A stretch of 13,462 nt of DNA from an uncultured Collinsella sp. (GCA_900544235.1 UQUL01000048.1:1-13462), one strand, 5' to 3'. Shown: positions 1 to 5,573, counted from the first letter of the stretch. Notes: a model not told the origin generated them from the letters alone. A program made the numbers and translations.

Positions 1-55
1 GGTCTACGGGGTCAACGATATGGCACCGTGGGGACACATGTATGTCAATCCTGGT

Positions 56-424
56 CTAACAGAGCCTTACAAAACCTTGAGTCGGAGGGCCGCTGCCCGT
101 AAAGACAACATCATACTTTTCCCCCAGCGCCTTACAGAAGCATTTGATGCTGAAGACCATGTAACGGAAGGCCCTTTGGATGGGATTCTTGCCTTCCTTA
201 CATAACGACATTCGATGAATGATAACCCTATCCCCGCGTGTTGATTCTATGCGATTCTTCTTGTAGCTCTCACGCACCTCATCACTAACACCGCGAGTCG
301 GAACGGGAACAAAGACGTTAACTTCCCATCCTGATTTCGCCATCCCATCCAATAAATCCTGTACGAGATGGGAGCCGCTCGCCTTCTCGGGAGGGAAGTA
401 TTGGTCGAAGTAGAGGACCTTCAT
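56..424 (-). CDS. GT4-type glycosyltransferase, N-terminal part only (truncated)
   Basis: This looks like the N-terminal Rossmann half of a GT-B fold, GT4-family glycosyltransferase for surface polysaccharide. Such enzymes add a sugar to the undecaprenyl-linked repeat unit on the cytoplasmic side. The product starts with a strand and loop containing FDQYFPP (residues 6-12) and SGSH (16-19), followed by a helix and a second strand, which is typical of WbuB/WcaI-like enzymes. It ends just after GSGPPTQGF (110-118), where the family normally continues for about 280 more residues. Instead the frame reads three unrelated residues and a TAG at 56-58. I chose ATG 424 over TTG 427 because AAGGGG lies 5 bases upstream of it. 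The start shares one base with the upstream stop (TGATG), so translation is coupled. The break is either a real pseudogene or an assembly artefact at the contig edge. The family call is fairly safe; the acceptor and donor are unknown. Confidence 0.75.
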   Translation of the reverse strand: MKVLYFDQYFPPEKASGSHLVQDLLDGMAKSGWEVNVFVPVPTRGVSDEVRESYKKNRIESTRGDRVIIHRMSLCKEGKNPIQRAFRYMVFSIKCFCKALGEKYDVVFTGSGPPTQGFVRLC

Positions 425-1530
425 CAATGCCCCTTATTTGCTTTAAGATTGAGTTTTGCAATCAAAAGGTCTGACATGGCTTCAGCTGAATAACGCTCAC
501 GTCCAAAGTCGTAGGACGCCCTGGTCATTTGACTATATTCCGCTTTACCGATCGCAGTTGCCATTTTGACCTTAGAAATAAAAGCATCGATATCGCCCGC
601 AGGGACGAGAAAACCCGTCACACCATCCATAACCTGGTTTCCAATTGCTCCAACGTCAAACGCAACTACGGGTCTCCCGTACTTGTAGGCATCAATTATC
701 ACACCTGACTGCGACGCGCTCTCATATGGCAGAAGGACCCACGAGGCTTGCCGAAATGCTTCCTCCATCTCGGTATCCGCTACCTCGCGGTCAACGACCG
801 TGCAGTTAGGGAGATTCTTAATAGCATCGAGTGCCGAACGGCTCTGATCATCTGGAGAACCCATGATGGTAAAACGCAACATGGGCATCGAGCGAACAAT
901 CTCATCTATAGCCGGTAGGCCCTTATACTTGCGCACGCGTCCGAAGAACAGACAACTGCCGTCACCCACACCGGGTTCGTAAGGAGGCCATTCACGGAAG
1001 ACGCCAACAGTAAGTATGCGCTCGGCAGGCACCCCATAGAGACGCGAACATTCTTCGCAAAACGCTTCACTCTTAATCGCGACAAAATCAGACAGGCGAC
1101 ATTGAAGCTTTTGGCAGGCAAGCACCGATTTGGAACCGTCATGCGGAACGACATCATGCAAGGTAGTCACACGCGTGTATTTTTTACCCAAACAAGCCAA
1201 GACATAGCAGTTCCATAGGTGAACGCTCTCAAAGTAGACCGTCTTGCAACCCGTGGAGCGAATAGCGGCGACCACATAATTTGCAGCAGCAATGTCAAAA
1301 GTACCTTTTGCGATGCCAGGACGGGCAGGACAGTCAACGTATATGTTGTGAGAAGTGTGTTTAGCGTTGGAACAGACAGGGTCCTTTGCTCCAACAGTCC
1401 AAACCTCGTAGCCTCGTGCATCCAAAGCCGAAAACATGGCGTAAAGACTATTTTGCATGTCGCTATTCATAGACAGCGAGACAAGGCAGATGCCGGATGC
1501 AGGGATGTCATACGGAAAGATTTTACTCAT
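424..1530 (-). CDS. GT4-family glycosyltransferase, capsule/EPS operon
   Basis: A full-length (368 aa) GT-B glycosyltransferase, probably cytoplasmic or membrane-associated, that transfers a nucleotide-activated sugar to the growing polysaccharide repeat unit. The C-terminal donor-binding domain is clear: FFGRVRKYKGL (195-205), an ESASQSGVIIDAYKYGRPVV block (from about 270) in the place of the GT4 E-x7-E region, and GVTGFLVP (303-310). The N-terminal half carries LHDVVPH (124-130), a loop often found at the acceptor side. The second acidic residue of the E-x7-E motif is not at its usual spacing; SQSGV-type sequences occur in a GT4 subgroup, so I do not read this as inactivation. ATG 1530 overlaps the TGA of the upstream sugar transferase (ATGA), and GGAGGGGG lies 4 bases before the start. 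The gene looks less GC-rich than the glycogen genes to its right. Sugar specificity cannot be read from the sequence. Confidence 0.88.
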   Translation of the reverse strand: MSKIFPYDIPASGICLVSLSMNSDMQNSLYAMFSALDARGYEVWTVGAKDPVCSNAKHTSHNIYVDCPARPGIAKGTFDIAAANYVVAAIRSTGCKTVYFESVHLWNCYVLACLGKKYTRVTTLHDVVPHDGSKSVLACQKLQCRLSDFVAIKSEAFCEECSRLYGVPAERILTVGVFREWPPYEPGVGDGSCLFFGRVRKYKGLPAIDEIVRSMPMLRFTIMGSPDDQSRSALDAIKNLPNCTVVDREVADTEMEEAFRQASWVLLPYESASQSGVIIDAYKYGRPVVAFDVGAIGNQVMDGVTGFLVPAGDIDAFISKVKMATAIGKAEYSQMTRASYDFGRERYSAEAMSDLLIAKLNLKANKGH

Positions 1531-2312
1531 CGAGCCCCCTCCCCCGTCTTTACAACGCCGAGAGTTTTAAGCATGATAATGAAATCCATTTTGAGAGTTC
1601 GAGATGCGATGTAATAGAGATCAAACTTAACCTTCTCACTTGGAAGAAGGTCATAACCGCCTGTAACCTGGGCAAGGCCAGAAATGCCCGGGCGCACCAT
1701 GGTGCGATAATGCCAACCATGAATACGCTTCTCGAACTCCTTGCAAAACGCAGGACGCTCGGGACGCGGACCGATTAGGCTCATGTCACCCTTGAAGACA
1801 TTCCAGAACTGCGGAATCTCGTCCAGACGCGTCTTGCGCATAATCTTACCGAAAGGCGTGACGCGCGGATCTTCGTCCTGCGCCCGCTGAGCGCCTCGAG
1901 ACTCTGCATCGGTATACATGCTACGGAATTTGTAGATGTTAAACACCTTGCCGTCTTTGCCTACACGACGTTGGGCGTAAATAACAGGGCCCTCAGATTC
2001 AGTTTTAATCTTGATTGCGATAACCGCCATCGGAATTGCAAGCAGAATTAAGGCACAGCCACAGGAAACAACATCAAAGGATCGCTTAATAAAGCGATAG
2101 AAAAGCCCACCATTAACGACAGGCTTTTCCAATTCAAGAATGTCATTGCCAGGTAACAGCTTCTCTAGCACATCTGCTGGAATACCGTTTTCGCTCAACT
2201 TCGGCTCGTGTTTACCCACATTAAGGAGCTTGGTGGCCTCACGCCTACTCTCGTGCGTTACACCAACAGTTGCTGAATCCCCCATTTGATTATCTATCAC
2301 TATTTCCTTCAA
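1527..2312 (-). CDS. Undecaprenyl-phosphate sugar phosphotransferase (monotopic PGT, PF02397 type)
   Basis: This is the initiating enzyme of capsule/EPS repeat-unit synthesis. It moves a sugar phosphate from a UDP-sugar to undecaprenyl phosphate at the inner face of the membrane. Hallmarks are KRSFD (76-80), followed by a hydrophobic re-entrant segment (about 81-101), FRSM (129-132) with DAE (135-137), and TRLDEIPQFWNVFKGD (151-166) containing the catalytic Asp154-Glu155 pair. GPRPERP (171-177) and RPGISGLAQV (187-196) follow. At 261 aa it is the short form, without the four-helix N-terminal domain of WbaP/WcaJ. The roughly 70 residues before KRSFD are polar and unfamiliar. The start is uncertain: TTG 2312 gives the longest frame but has only a weak ribosome site, while AAGGA sits just before GTG 2300, and ATG 2285 is also possible. 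It lies 55 bases after the antiterminator stop and overlaps the next gene by 4 bases. The sugar may be Glc, Gal or a derivative. Confidence 0.92.
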   Translation of the reverse strand: MKEIVIDNQMGDSATVGVTHESRREATKLLNVGKHEPKLSENGIPADVLEKLLPGNDILELEKPVVNGGLFYRFIKRSFDVVSCGCALILLAIPMAVIAIKIKTESEGPVIYAQRRVGKDGKVFNIYKFRSMYTDAESRGAQRAQDEDPRVTPFGKIMRKTRLDEIPQFWNVFKGDMSLIGPRPERPAFCKEFEKRIHGWHYRTMVRPGISGLAQVTGGYDLLPSEKVKFDLYYIASRTLKMDFIIMLKTLGVVKTGEGAR

Positions 2313-2320
2313 ACCTACGC

Positions 2321-2357
2321 CCCCGCCTCCGGGGATCCTCCCTGTTCCGTAAAACAG
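2321..2357 (-). promoter_or_regulatory. Two short hairpins between antiterminator and sugar transferase genes
   Basis: On the transcribed minus strand, CTGTT-TTACGG-AACAG (2342-2357) is followed by CCCCG-GAGG-CGGGG (2321-2334). Each has a perfect 5-bp stem. They lie after the antiterminator stop and in front of the sugar transferase start. Neither is followed by a T-run, so they are not intrinsic terminators. LoaP proteins are known to recognise an RNA hairpin in the leader of their target operon. The first hairpin is a candidate by position only; no sequence match to a known LoaP site is claimed. Confidence 0.35.
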
Positions 2358-2367
2358 TCGCCTACAG

Positions 2368-2913
2368 CTAGGCGATCGCCTTTTTAAGGTTTCGTATTAC
2401 GCGCTGCTCGGCCGAAAGCACGGCAAGGCCAACGCGAGTGGTTACGCGCCGGCCGCAAAGGTCGAGCTCCAAATAAGCAGTGCTCTTGCGTCTGTTAATG
2501 TTTTTGATAAGGCCCTCGTGGCCCAGCAGCGGACCTGCCGTCACTACGACCTGGTCGCCGTCTTTTAGGGCCTCGCTCATGGGCACTACGCGGTCTCCCC
2601 TATGCGTAAAACTGCCGATGAGCTGGACCTCTTCTTTTGCCAGCGGCACAAACTGACCGTCCTGGGATAGCACCCGGGCAAAGTCGTCCATGCACAGCAG
2701 ATACTGTTGCACGGTGCGGGGATCTGCCGTATCGCAGATGAGATAACCGGGAAAGAGCGGCTTGGTCGTGTTGACCCATTCGCCGTGAACTTTAATCTCG
2801 GTTTGAAATTGGGGATAAAAGAGCTCCTGCATGGCACCTGTCGGCAGCACGTGCTCAATGCGCTCGCGCATTATGTCTTCGCGACCGTTAATGACCTGGA
2901 TCACATACCACAC
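2368..2913 (-). CDS. loaP: LoaP/NusG-family specialised transcription antiterminator
   Basis: A NusG paralogue at the head of a polysaccharide operon. LoaP-type proteins bind RNA polymerase and a leader RNA hairpin and let transcription run through terminators in long biosynthetic operons. The product has the NGN domain, opening WYVIQVINGRED and including LFPGYL (a NusG/RfaH/LoaP signature) near residue 55. It also has a C-terminal KOW segment with DGDQVVVTAGPLLGHEGLIK, followed by a basic NINRRK stretch. It has about 181 aa, the usual size. I prefer GTG 2913 (MWYVIQV) because AAGGGGG lies 8 bases upstream; GTG 2922 and 2919 are alternatives that overlap that ribosome site. A large hairpin lies 30 bases upstream of this start, and the capsule genes follow directly. 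RfaH-like or housekeeping NusG are less likely, because housekeeping nusG normally sits with secE and rplK. The targets and the LoaP (rather than RfaH) assignment are inference. Confidence 0.85.
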   Translation of the reverse strand: MWYVIQVINGREDIMRERIEHVLPTGAMQELFYPQFQTEIKVHGEWVNTTKPLFPGYLICDTADPRTVQQYLLCMDDFARVLSQDGQFVPLAKEEVQLIGSFTHRGDRVVPMSEALKDGDQVVVTAGPLLGHEGLIKNINRRKSTAYLELDLCGRRVTTRVGLAVLSAEQRVIRNLKKAIA

Positions 2914-2942
2914 GAGCACCACCCCCTTGCTGTCTTACGTGT

Positions 2943-3173
2943 GGCTCACGGGGTTTGGGTATGGCTTCGCCAGGGCGCTTAGTGCGCGAAGGCGCTCCAT
3001 ATTCAAACCCTGAGCCCAGTTAGACAAGCACGTGGCTCTGCCCCACCGTGAAAGGTATGTATGAGTGCAGTGGCTAGAGTCGCGGACGTGTATCGCAAAA
3101 ATGACCGCGACTCCAGCTGGCTGCGTGCGGCCCAGTCAAGCGGGTACAAAACTGGACCGCACGCAAACAGCTG
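2943..3173 (-). ncRNA. Structured leader upstream of the antiterminator gene (four consecutive hairpins)
   Basis: Four inverted repeats follow one another. (1) 2943-3016: GGCTCA/TGAGCC, GGGTTTG/CAAACCC and TATGG/CCATA are nested, with a further GC-rich hairpin inside. (2) 3029-3050: CACGTGG pairs with CCA-CGTG with one bulge. (3) 3077-3113: GAGTCGCGG/CCGCGACTC with a 19-base loop. (4) 3114-3173: a collinear hairpin with 6, 9 and 5 paired bases (CAGCTG, TGCGTGCGG, CCAGT). In hairpin 4 two of its three mismatches on the plus strand become G-U pairs in minus-strand RNA, which favours transcription towards the antiterminator gene. Hairpin 1, however, has two G-U pairs only in plus-strand RNA. None is followed by a T-run. 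The element ends about 30 bases before the preferred start codon. I do not recognise it as a known RNA family; a leader or cis-regulatory RNA is the best guess. Confidence 0.5.
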
Positions 3174-3553
3174 CAGGACTGCTGCAATTTGTCATGAAAT
3201 ATCGATTCGAATGAACAGCTTGCACATAGACAGGAACAAAGTCATTCGATGCGAAACGCATGACGAGGCTATTGGAGCTCGTGGTTTTTCTGACACCGCC
3301 GTTACGGCCGGATGCTGATCGACCCTGCGCTTTGCGGCTTGCTGGAGCCGTGAGCACAGTTGAACCCATGTAACGTTAATTTTCCTAGCACAGCAGGTAG
3401 CCCATACGTTTTGGGGTGTGTTGAGCAACATATTGTTTATTTGCCGTGGTTATGGGGGATATCGCGCCGCCTCGCACGCATTGCCGCAGGTTTATGGGGG
3501 TGTGTGGTTTGGCGATCACTGCCTGAGTTGTATTGCTGAGGGCGTGAATTGCT
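3174..3553. other. Non-coding stretch with three phased G-run repeats
   Basis: No credible gene on either strand. Visible items are a small hairpin ATGCG-AAA-CGCAT (3249-3261) and three similar elements on the plus strand: GTTTTGGGGTGTGTTG (about 3409-3424), GGTTATGGGGGATAT (about 3448-3462) and GGTTTATGGGGGTGTGTGG (about 3489-3507). Their G-runs start at 3413, 3454 and 3496, so they lie 41 and 42 bp apart, about four helical turns. The second and third are also preceded by TTGCCG, exactly 40 bp apart (3441 and 3481). The stretch may hold the capsule-operon promoter, but I could not find a convincing -35/-10 pair. Confidence 0.4.
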
Positions 3554-3697
3554 CAAACTATTAAGTTTGGCTAACAAACTTTGTACAAAACCGGGAAGGT
3601 AATTGCGCAACTTTTTGGGCAGCAGTTGTCGCAAAATTTGCGACAACTGCTGCTGACGGCGAACTTGAACAGGGAAGTAATTTGCATATTTTGCAAA
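3554..3697. repeat. Cluster of palindromes, including a perfect 35-bp inverted repeat
   Basis: Five inverted repeats lie within 144 bp: CAAACT-ATTA-AGTTTG (3554-3569), TTTGTACAAA (3580-3589), TTGCGCAA (3603-3610), a perfect 17-bp-arm repeat centred on a single A at 3636 (3619-3653, arm GCAGCAGTTGTCGCAAA), and TTTGCA-TATTT-TGCAAA (3681-3697). The large one has no T-run on either side; on the minus strand it is preceded, not followed, by an A/T-rich flank. A terminator is therefore unlikely. The cluster lies between the tRNA terminator and the presumed capsule control region. Possible roles are a protein-binding array, a cruciform or an RNA processing site; none is proven. Confidence 0.6.
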
Positions 3698-3730
3698 AAT
3701 GCAGTTCAGGCCACTTAATATCGTATGCAA

Positions 3731-3758
3731 ATAAAAAAGGCCACTCGGCTGAGTGGCC
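3731..3758 (-). terminator. Intrinsic terminator of the tRNA-Ala unit
   Basis: On the minus strand a perfect 8-bp stem GGCCACTC-AGCC-GAGTGGCC (3739-3758) is directly followed by TTTTTTAT (3731-3738). It lies 13 bases after the encoded CCA of the tRNA gene. This is a textbook Rho-independent terminator and separates the tRNA from the palindrome-rich region beyond. Confidence 0.93.
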
Positions 3759-3770
3759 ATGCATTCACGA

Positions 3771-3846
3771 TGGTGGAGACGAGGGGGATCGAACCCCTGA
3801 CCTCTTGACTGCCAGTCAAGCGCTCTCCCAGCTGAGCTACGCCCCC
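3771..3846 (-). tRNA. tRNA-Ala (anticodon GGC)
   Basis: A full 76-nt cloverleaf including an encoded CCA. The acceptor GGGGGCG pairs with CGTCTCC (two G-U pairs), the D arm is AGCTCAGCTGGGAGAGC, and the anticodon arm CTTGA-CTGGCAG-TCAAG has GGC at positions 34-36. The T arm contains GGTTCGATCC, and the discriminator base is A. Anticodon GGC reads GCC and GCU alanine codons; GCC is heavily used in the glycogen genes of this window. It stands alone with its own promoter and terminator. Confidence 0.97.
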
Positions 3847-3859
3847 GTTACGAGGCAGT

Positions 3860-3888
3860 ACTATAGGGGAAGATCTTCGGGGATGCAA
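3860..3888 (-). promoter_or_regulatory. Sigma70-type promoter of tRNA-Ala
   Basis: On the minus strand a -35 box TTGCAT (3883-3888) and a -10 box TATAGT (3860-3865) are separated by exactly 17 bases. Transcription would start near 3853, about 7 bases before the mature tRNA 5' end. The spacer contains a perfect palindrome GAAGATCTTC (3869-3878), which may be chance or a binding site. Confidence 0.8.
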
Positions 3889-3915
3889 GAGGTTTTTGTT
3901 GAAACTTTTTCTTAC

Positions 3916-3997
3916 GGGTTTTCCTGTGACGGGGCTGAATTGACTGATTTTGGCTTCGGCAAAATCAGTCAATTAATCCACCGTCCCGATAAAACCC
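3916..3997 (-). terminator. Long near-palindromic hairpin after thiN (terminator-like or 3'-end element)
   Basis: The 82-base element folds symmetrically: outer GGGTTTT/AAAACCC, middle GACGG/CCGTC and a perfect inner 15-bp stem AATTGACTGATTTTG/CAAAATCAGTCAATT with a 7-base loop (3953-3959). It begins 15 bases after the thiN stop and ends 27 bases before the -35 box of the tRNA promoter, so it could end or protect the phosphatase-thiN mRNA. There is no T-run after the stem on the minus strand, so standard intrinsic termination is doubtful. A small dispersed repeat is the alternative. Confidence 0.45.
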
Positions 3998-4012
3998 TCA
4001 CGCGGCGATGCC

Positions 4013-4654
4013 TTACTTGTAGAGGTAGGCAATCGCGATGCCTTGGTGGACTTGTATCTTGGCCGTTTTCCTGACGACATTTGAGATACCAGTGTCAGCC
4101 AAGAGTCCTAAGGGGGAATGATCTAGCTCCCATTCTAGGCCGTGTTCACTTATCTCTGTGTTGGGAGCGATGGCGATGATGGAGAAGGTTTTGCCCTCGG
4201 CGCCCTCGATGGACCAGGTCTCGTCCTGGTGCAGGATTCTGGCCGTCACTTCGTCTTCTTCGATCCAGACGGGGGCATCCGCATAGCCTGCCAGTAGCCC
4301 TAGCACAGACAGGGCCATGTCCGGGCGGCCGCCGGTGGCGCAGGTTGCTACCACTTCGGCACCCGGCCACCGACGGCGGACCGAATCGAGCGCCAGTGCC
4401 AGATCGGTATAGTCCTTGTAGGGATCGTGGCGCTCCACTTCAAAATCGGAAGCGGCATCGACCAGAGCACGTCCCTCATCGCTTACGGTATCGGCGTCGC
4501 CTACGTAGACGTCGCAACTCAGGCCAGCGCCCAACAGGGCGTCCAGGCCGCGGTCTACGGCTACGATGTGGTCGCACTCCCCTGCCAGGTGGCGCAGCAG
4601 ATCCGCGCTCGCCAACACCGGCGAGCCGCAAACCACTAATACTTTGCAAGCCAC
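4013..4654 (-). CDS. thiN: Thiamine pyrophosphokinase (thiamine diphosphokinase)
   Basis: Transfers pyrophosphate from ATP to thiamine, giving thiamine diphosphate, the cofactor of transketolase, pyruvate oxidoreductases and related enzymes. This is the salvage route in the cytoplasm. The 213-aa product shows the family motifs in order: AVDRG (32-36), VGDADTV (51-57, the GDxDS region), KDYTD (80-84, normally KDxTD), TGGRPDM (107-113, normally TGGRxDH) and TGISN (198-202) at the C-terminal thiamine-binding domain. The usual His of the TGGRxDH motif is Met, a small deviation. Start is GTG 4654, 9 bases after the stop of the upstream phosphatase gene, with a GAGGG just before it; the two genes are probably co-transcribed and coupled. 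No TPP riboswitch is visible upstream. A thiamine-monophosphate kinase is excluded, as that is an unrelated fold. Confidence 0.88.
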   Translation of the reverse strand: MACKVLVVCGSPVLASADLLRHLAGECDHIVAVDRGLDALLGAGLSCDVYVGDADTVSDEGRALVDAASDFEVERHDPYKDYTDLALALDSVRRRWPGAEVVATCATGGRPDMALSVLGLLAGYADAPVWIEEDEVTARILHQDETWSIEGAEGKTFSIIAIAPNTEISEHGLEWELDHSPLGLLADTGISNVVRKTAKIQVHQGIAIAYLYK

Positions 4655-4663
4655 GGCCCTCGC

Positions 4664-5353
4664 CTAGCCCTCAAACGAAAGCACGCGGGCCAGGTCCAGG
4701 TCCTCATAGCTGTCGATAAAGATGTCGCAGTTGGCACGCACCTCGTCGCGCTCCATACGGCCGTGCGGGTCATAGATGCCCACGCGTTTAAAGCCCGCAG
4801 CGCCAGAGCTCTTAAGGCCAAAGACGGCGTCCTCAAACACCCACGCGCGCTCAAACTTGTGCCCGCGGCGCTCTTCCAAGCGTCGCAACGCCAGCTCGTA
4901 CACGTCGGGGAACTGCTTGGAGCGCCCCGCCTCGCCCGTCGTGGTAATAAACTCCATATACCGATCAAGGCCAGCAGCCGCAAGGGCGGACTGCACCAGC
5001 TCGGTCGGCGTGGACGTGGCCACGCACATGGCAATGCCCGCCGCCTTCGCCAGCTCCAAAAATGCCAGGAGCCCCTCGCGCGGCGGCACCTTGGAGTACC
5101 CATCAATCAAAATCTCGCCCAGCTCGCGGTAGAGCTCCTCACCATTCGCGCCAATGCCCCACGTGTCGTGGTAGGCCTGGCACTCGTCCTCGAGCGACAA
5201 ATGCTCAAACTGGGCAAAATCGTCGACCGTCACATCAATGCCATGACGGCGCAATAACTCTGTCTGCGCATGGCCCCAGACGGGGGAGCTATTAACCAGT
5301 GTTCCGTCGCAATCGAAAATAAAAGCAACACTTGGAGCAGCGATGTGGTTCAT
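4664..5353 (-). CDS. HAD-superfamily (subfamily IA) phosphatase / phosphoglucomutase-like hydrolase
   Basis: A 229-aa soluble HAD hydrolase. Motif I is FDCDGTL with nucleophile Asp14 and acid/base Asp16. Motif II lies in VATSTP (about 111-116), the motif III lysine is in RSKQFPD (about 134-140), and motif IV is VFEDAVFGLKS with Glu164-Asp165. A helical cap of about 65 residues sits between motifs I and II, as in beta-phosphoglucomutase and phosphoglycolate-phosphatase relatives. The substrate is therefore a small phosphate ester, not determinable here. Co-transcription with thiN could suggest a thiamine-related phosphate, and the divergent glycogen operon could suggest a sugar phosphate; both are guesses. 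I chose ATG 5353, with AAAGG 7 bases upstream, over TTG 5374, which lies before the ribosome site. Shared upstream repeats suggest co-regulation with glgB. Confidence 0.85.
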   Translation of the reverse strand: MNHIAAPSVAFIFDCDGTLVNSSPVWGHAQTELLRRHGIDVTVDDFAQFEHLSLEDECQAYHDTWGIGANGEELYRELGEILIDGYSKVPPREGLLAFLELAKAAGIAMCVATSTPTELVQSALAAAGLDRYMEFITTTGEAGRSKQFPDVYELALRRLEERRGHKFERAWVFEDAVFGLKSSGAAGFKRVGIYDPHGRMERDEVRANCDIFIDSYEDLDLARVLSFEG

Positions 5354-5374
5354 AAACGAGCCTTTCGATGTCAA

Positions 5375-5463
5375 ATGGTAAACAACCTGCTAAAAACGTT
5401 TTACCAAATGTTAGCCTAACAGTTTTGAAACCCTAATTGGTAAAACTGTCAAGGGTTTTACCA
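5375..5463. promoter_or_regulatory. Operator-like array of GTTTTACC repeats between the phosphatase and glgB operons
   Basis: Copies are TGGTAAAC (5376-5383), GTTTTACCA (5398-5406), TGGTAAAAC (5438-5446) and GTTTTACCA (5455-5463). The second and third form a perfect 9-bp inverted repeat, as do the third and fourth with an 8-base spacer. A perfect palindrome TGTTAG-C-CTAACA (5409-5421) lies between them. On the minus strand, TTGACA (5447-5452) sits between the third and fourth copies and could be the -35 of the phosphatase operon, although its -10 (TTCAAA) is poor. The fourth copy touches the -35 region of the glgB promoter. One repressor controlling both directions is the simplest reading; its identity is unknown. 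Confidence 0.55.
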
Positions 5464-5478
5464 CGGCAATTCTGCCAG

Positions 5479-5487
5479 TGGTATAAA
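5479..5487 (+). promoter_or_regulatory. Candidate extended -10 promoter of the glycogen operon
   Basis: TGGTATAAA fits the extended -10 consensus TGnTATAAT with one mismatch. The -35 region is poor (TTACCA, 18-base spacer) and overlaps the GTTTTACCA repeat ending at 5463, so a protein bound there could block or activate the promoter. It predicts transcription from about 5494 and a leader of roughly 190 bases before glgB. Confidence 0.45.
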
Positions 5488-5573
5488 CATGTCGCTTACC
5501 GATTAAACGCCCCCGCAAATCCGCTTTCGTCCATAAAACTAACGTACAGGTGTTATCGTAGTTTCTGCCGAAA

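Noticed and set aside
2943..3173. Invertible promoter (phase-variation switch) for the capsule operon.
   Set aside because: The inverted repeats are adjacent hairpins with loops of 5-19 bases, not a pair flanking a promoter-sized segment, and no recombinase gene is present in the window.
3061..3318. Possible 85-codon plus-strand gene with an AAAGG 5 bases upstream of ATG 3061.
   Set aside because: It covers hairpins 3 and 4 of the structured region, shows no recognisable motif and has mixed third-position bases unlike the well-expressed genes here. The ribosome site alone is weak evidence.
3441..3504. Two similar 20-bp direct repeats 40 bp apart, considered as a minimal CRISPR.
   Set aside because: Only two degenerate copies, the spacing equals a phased binding-site pattern, and there are no cas genes.
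3682..4074. Open frames over the tRNA on both strands (plus 3682-4074, minus 3715-3972), reading EGDRTPDLLTASQALSQLSYAP and GGVAQLGERLTGSQEVRGSI types.
   Set aside because: These are the familiar false peptides obtained by translating tRNA genes; the tRNA-Ala, its promoter and terminator explain the sequence.
4655..5440. TPP riboswitch upstream of the thiN operon.
   Set aside because: I could not find the conserved TPP-aptamer core segments (CUGAGA and the related second core) in a plausible arrangement before the phosphatase gene or thiN.
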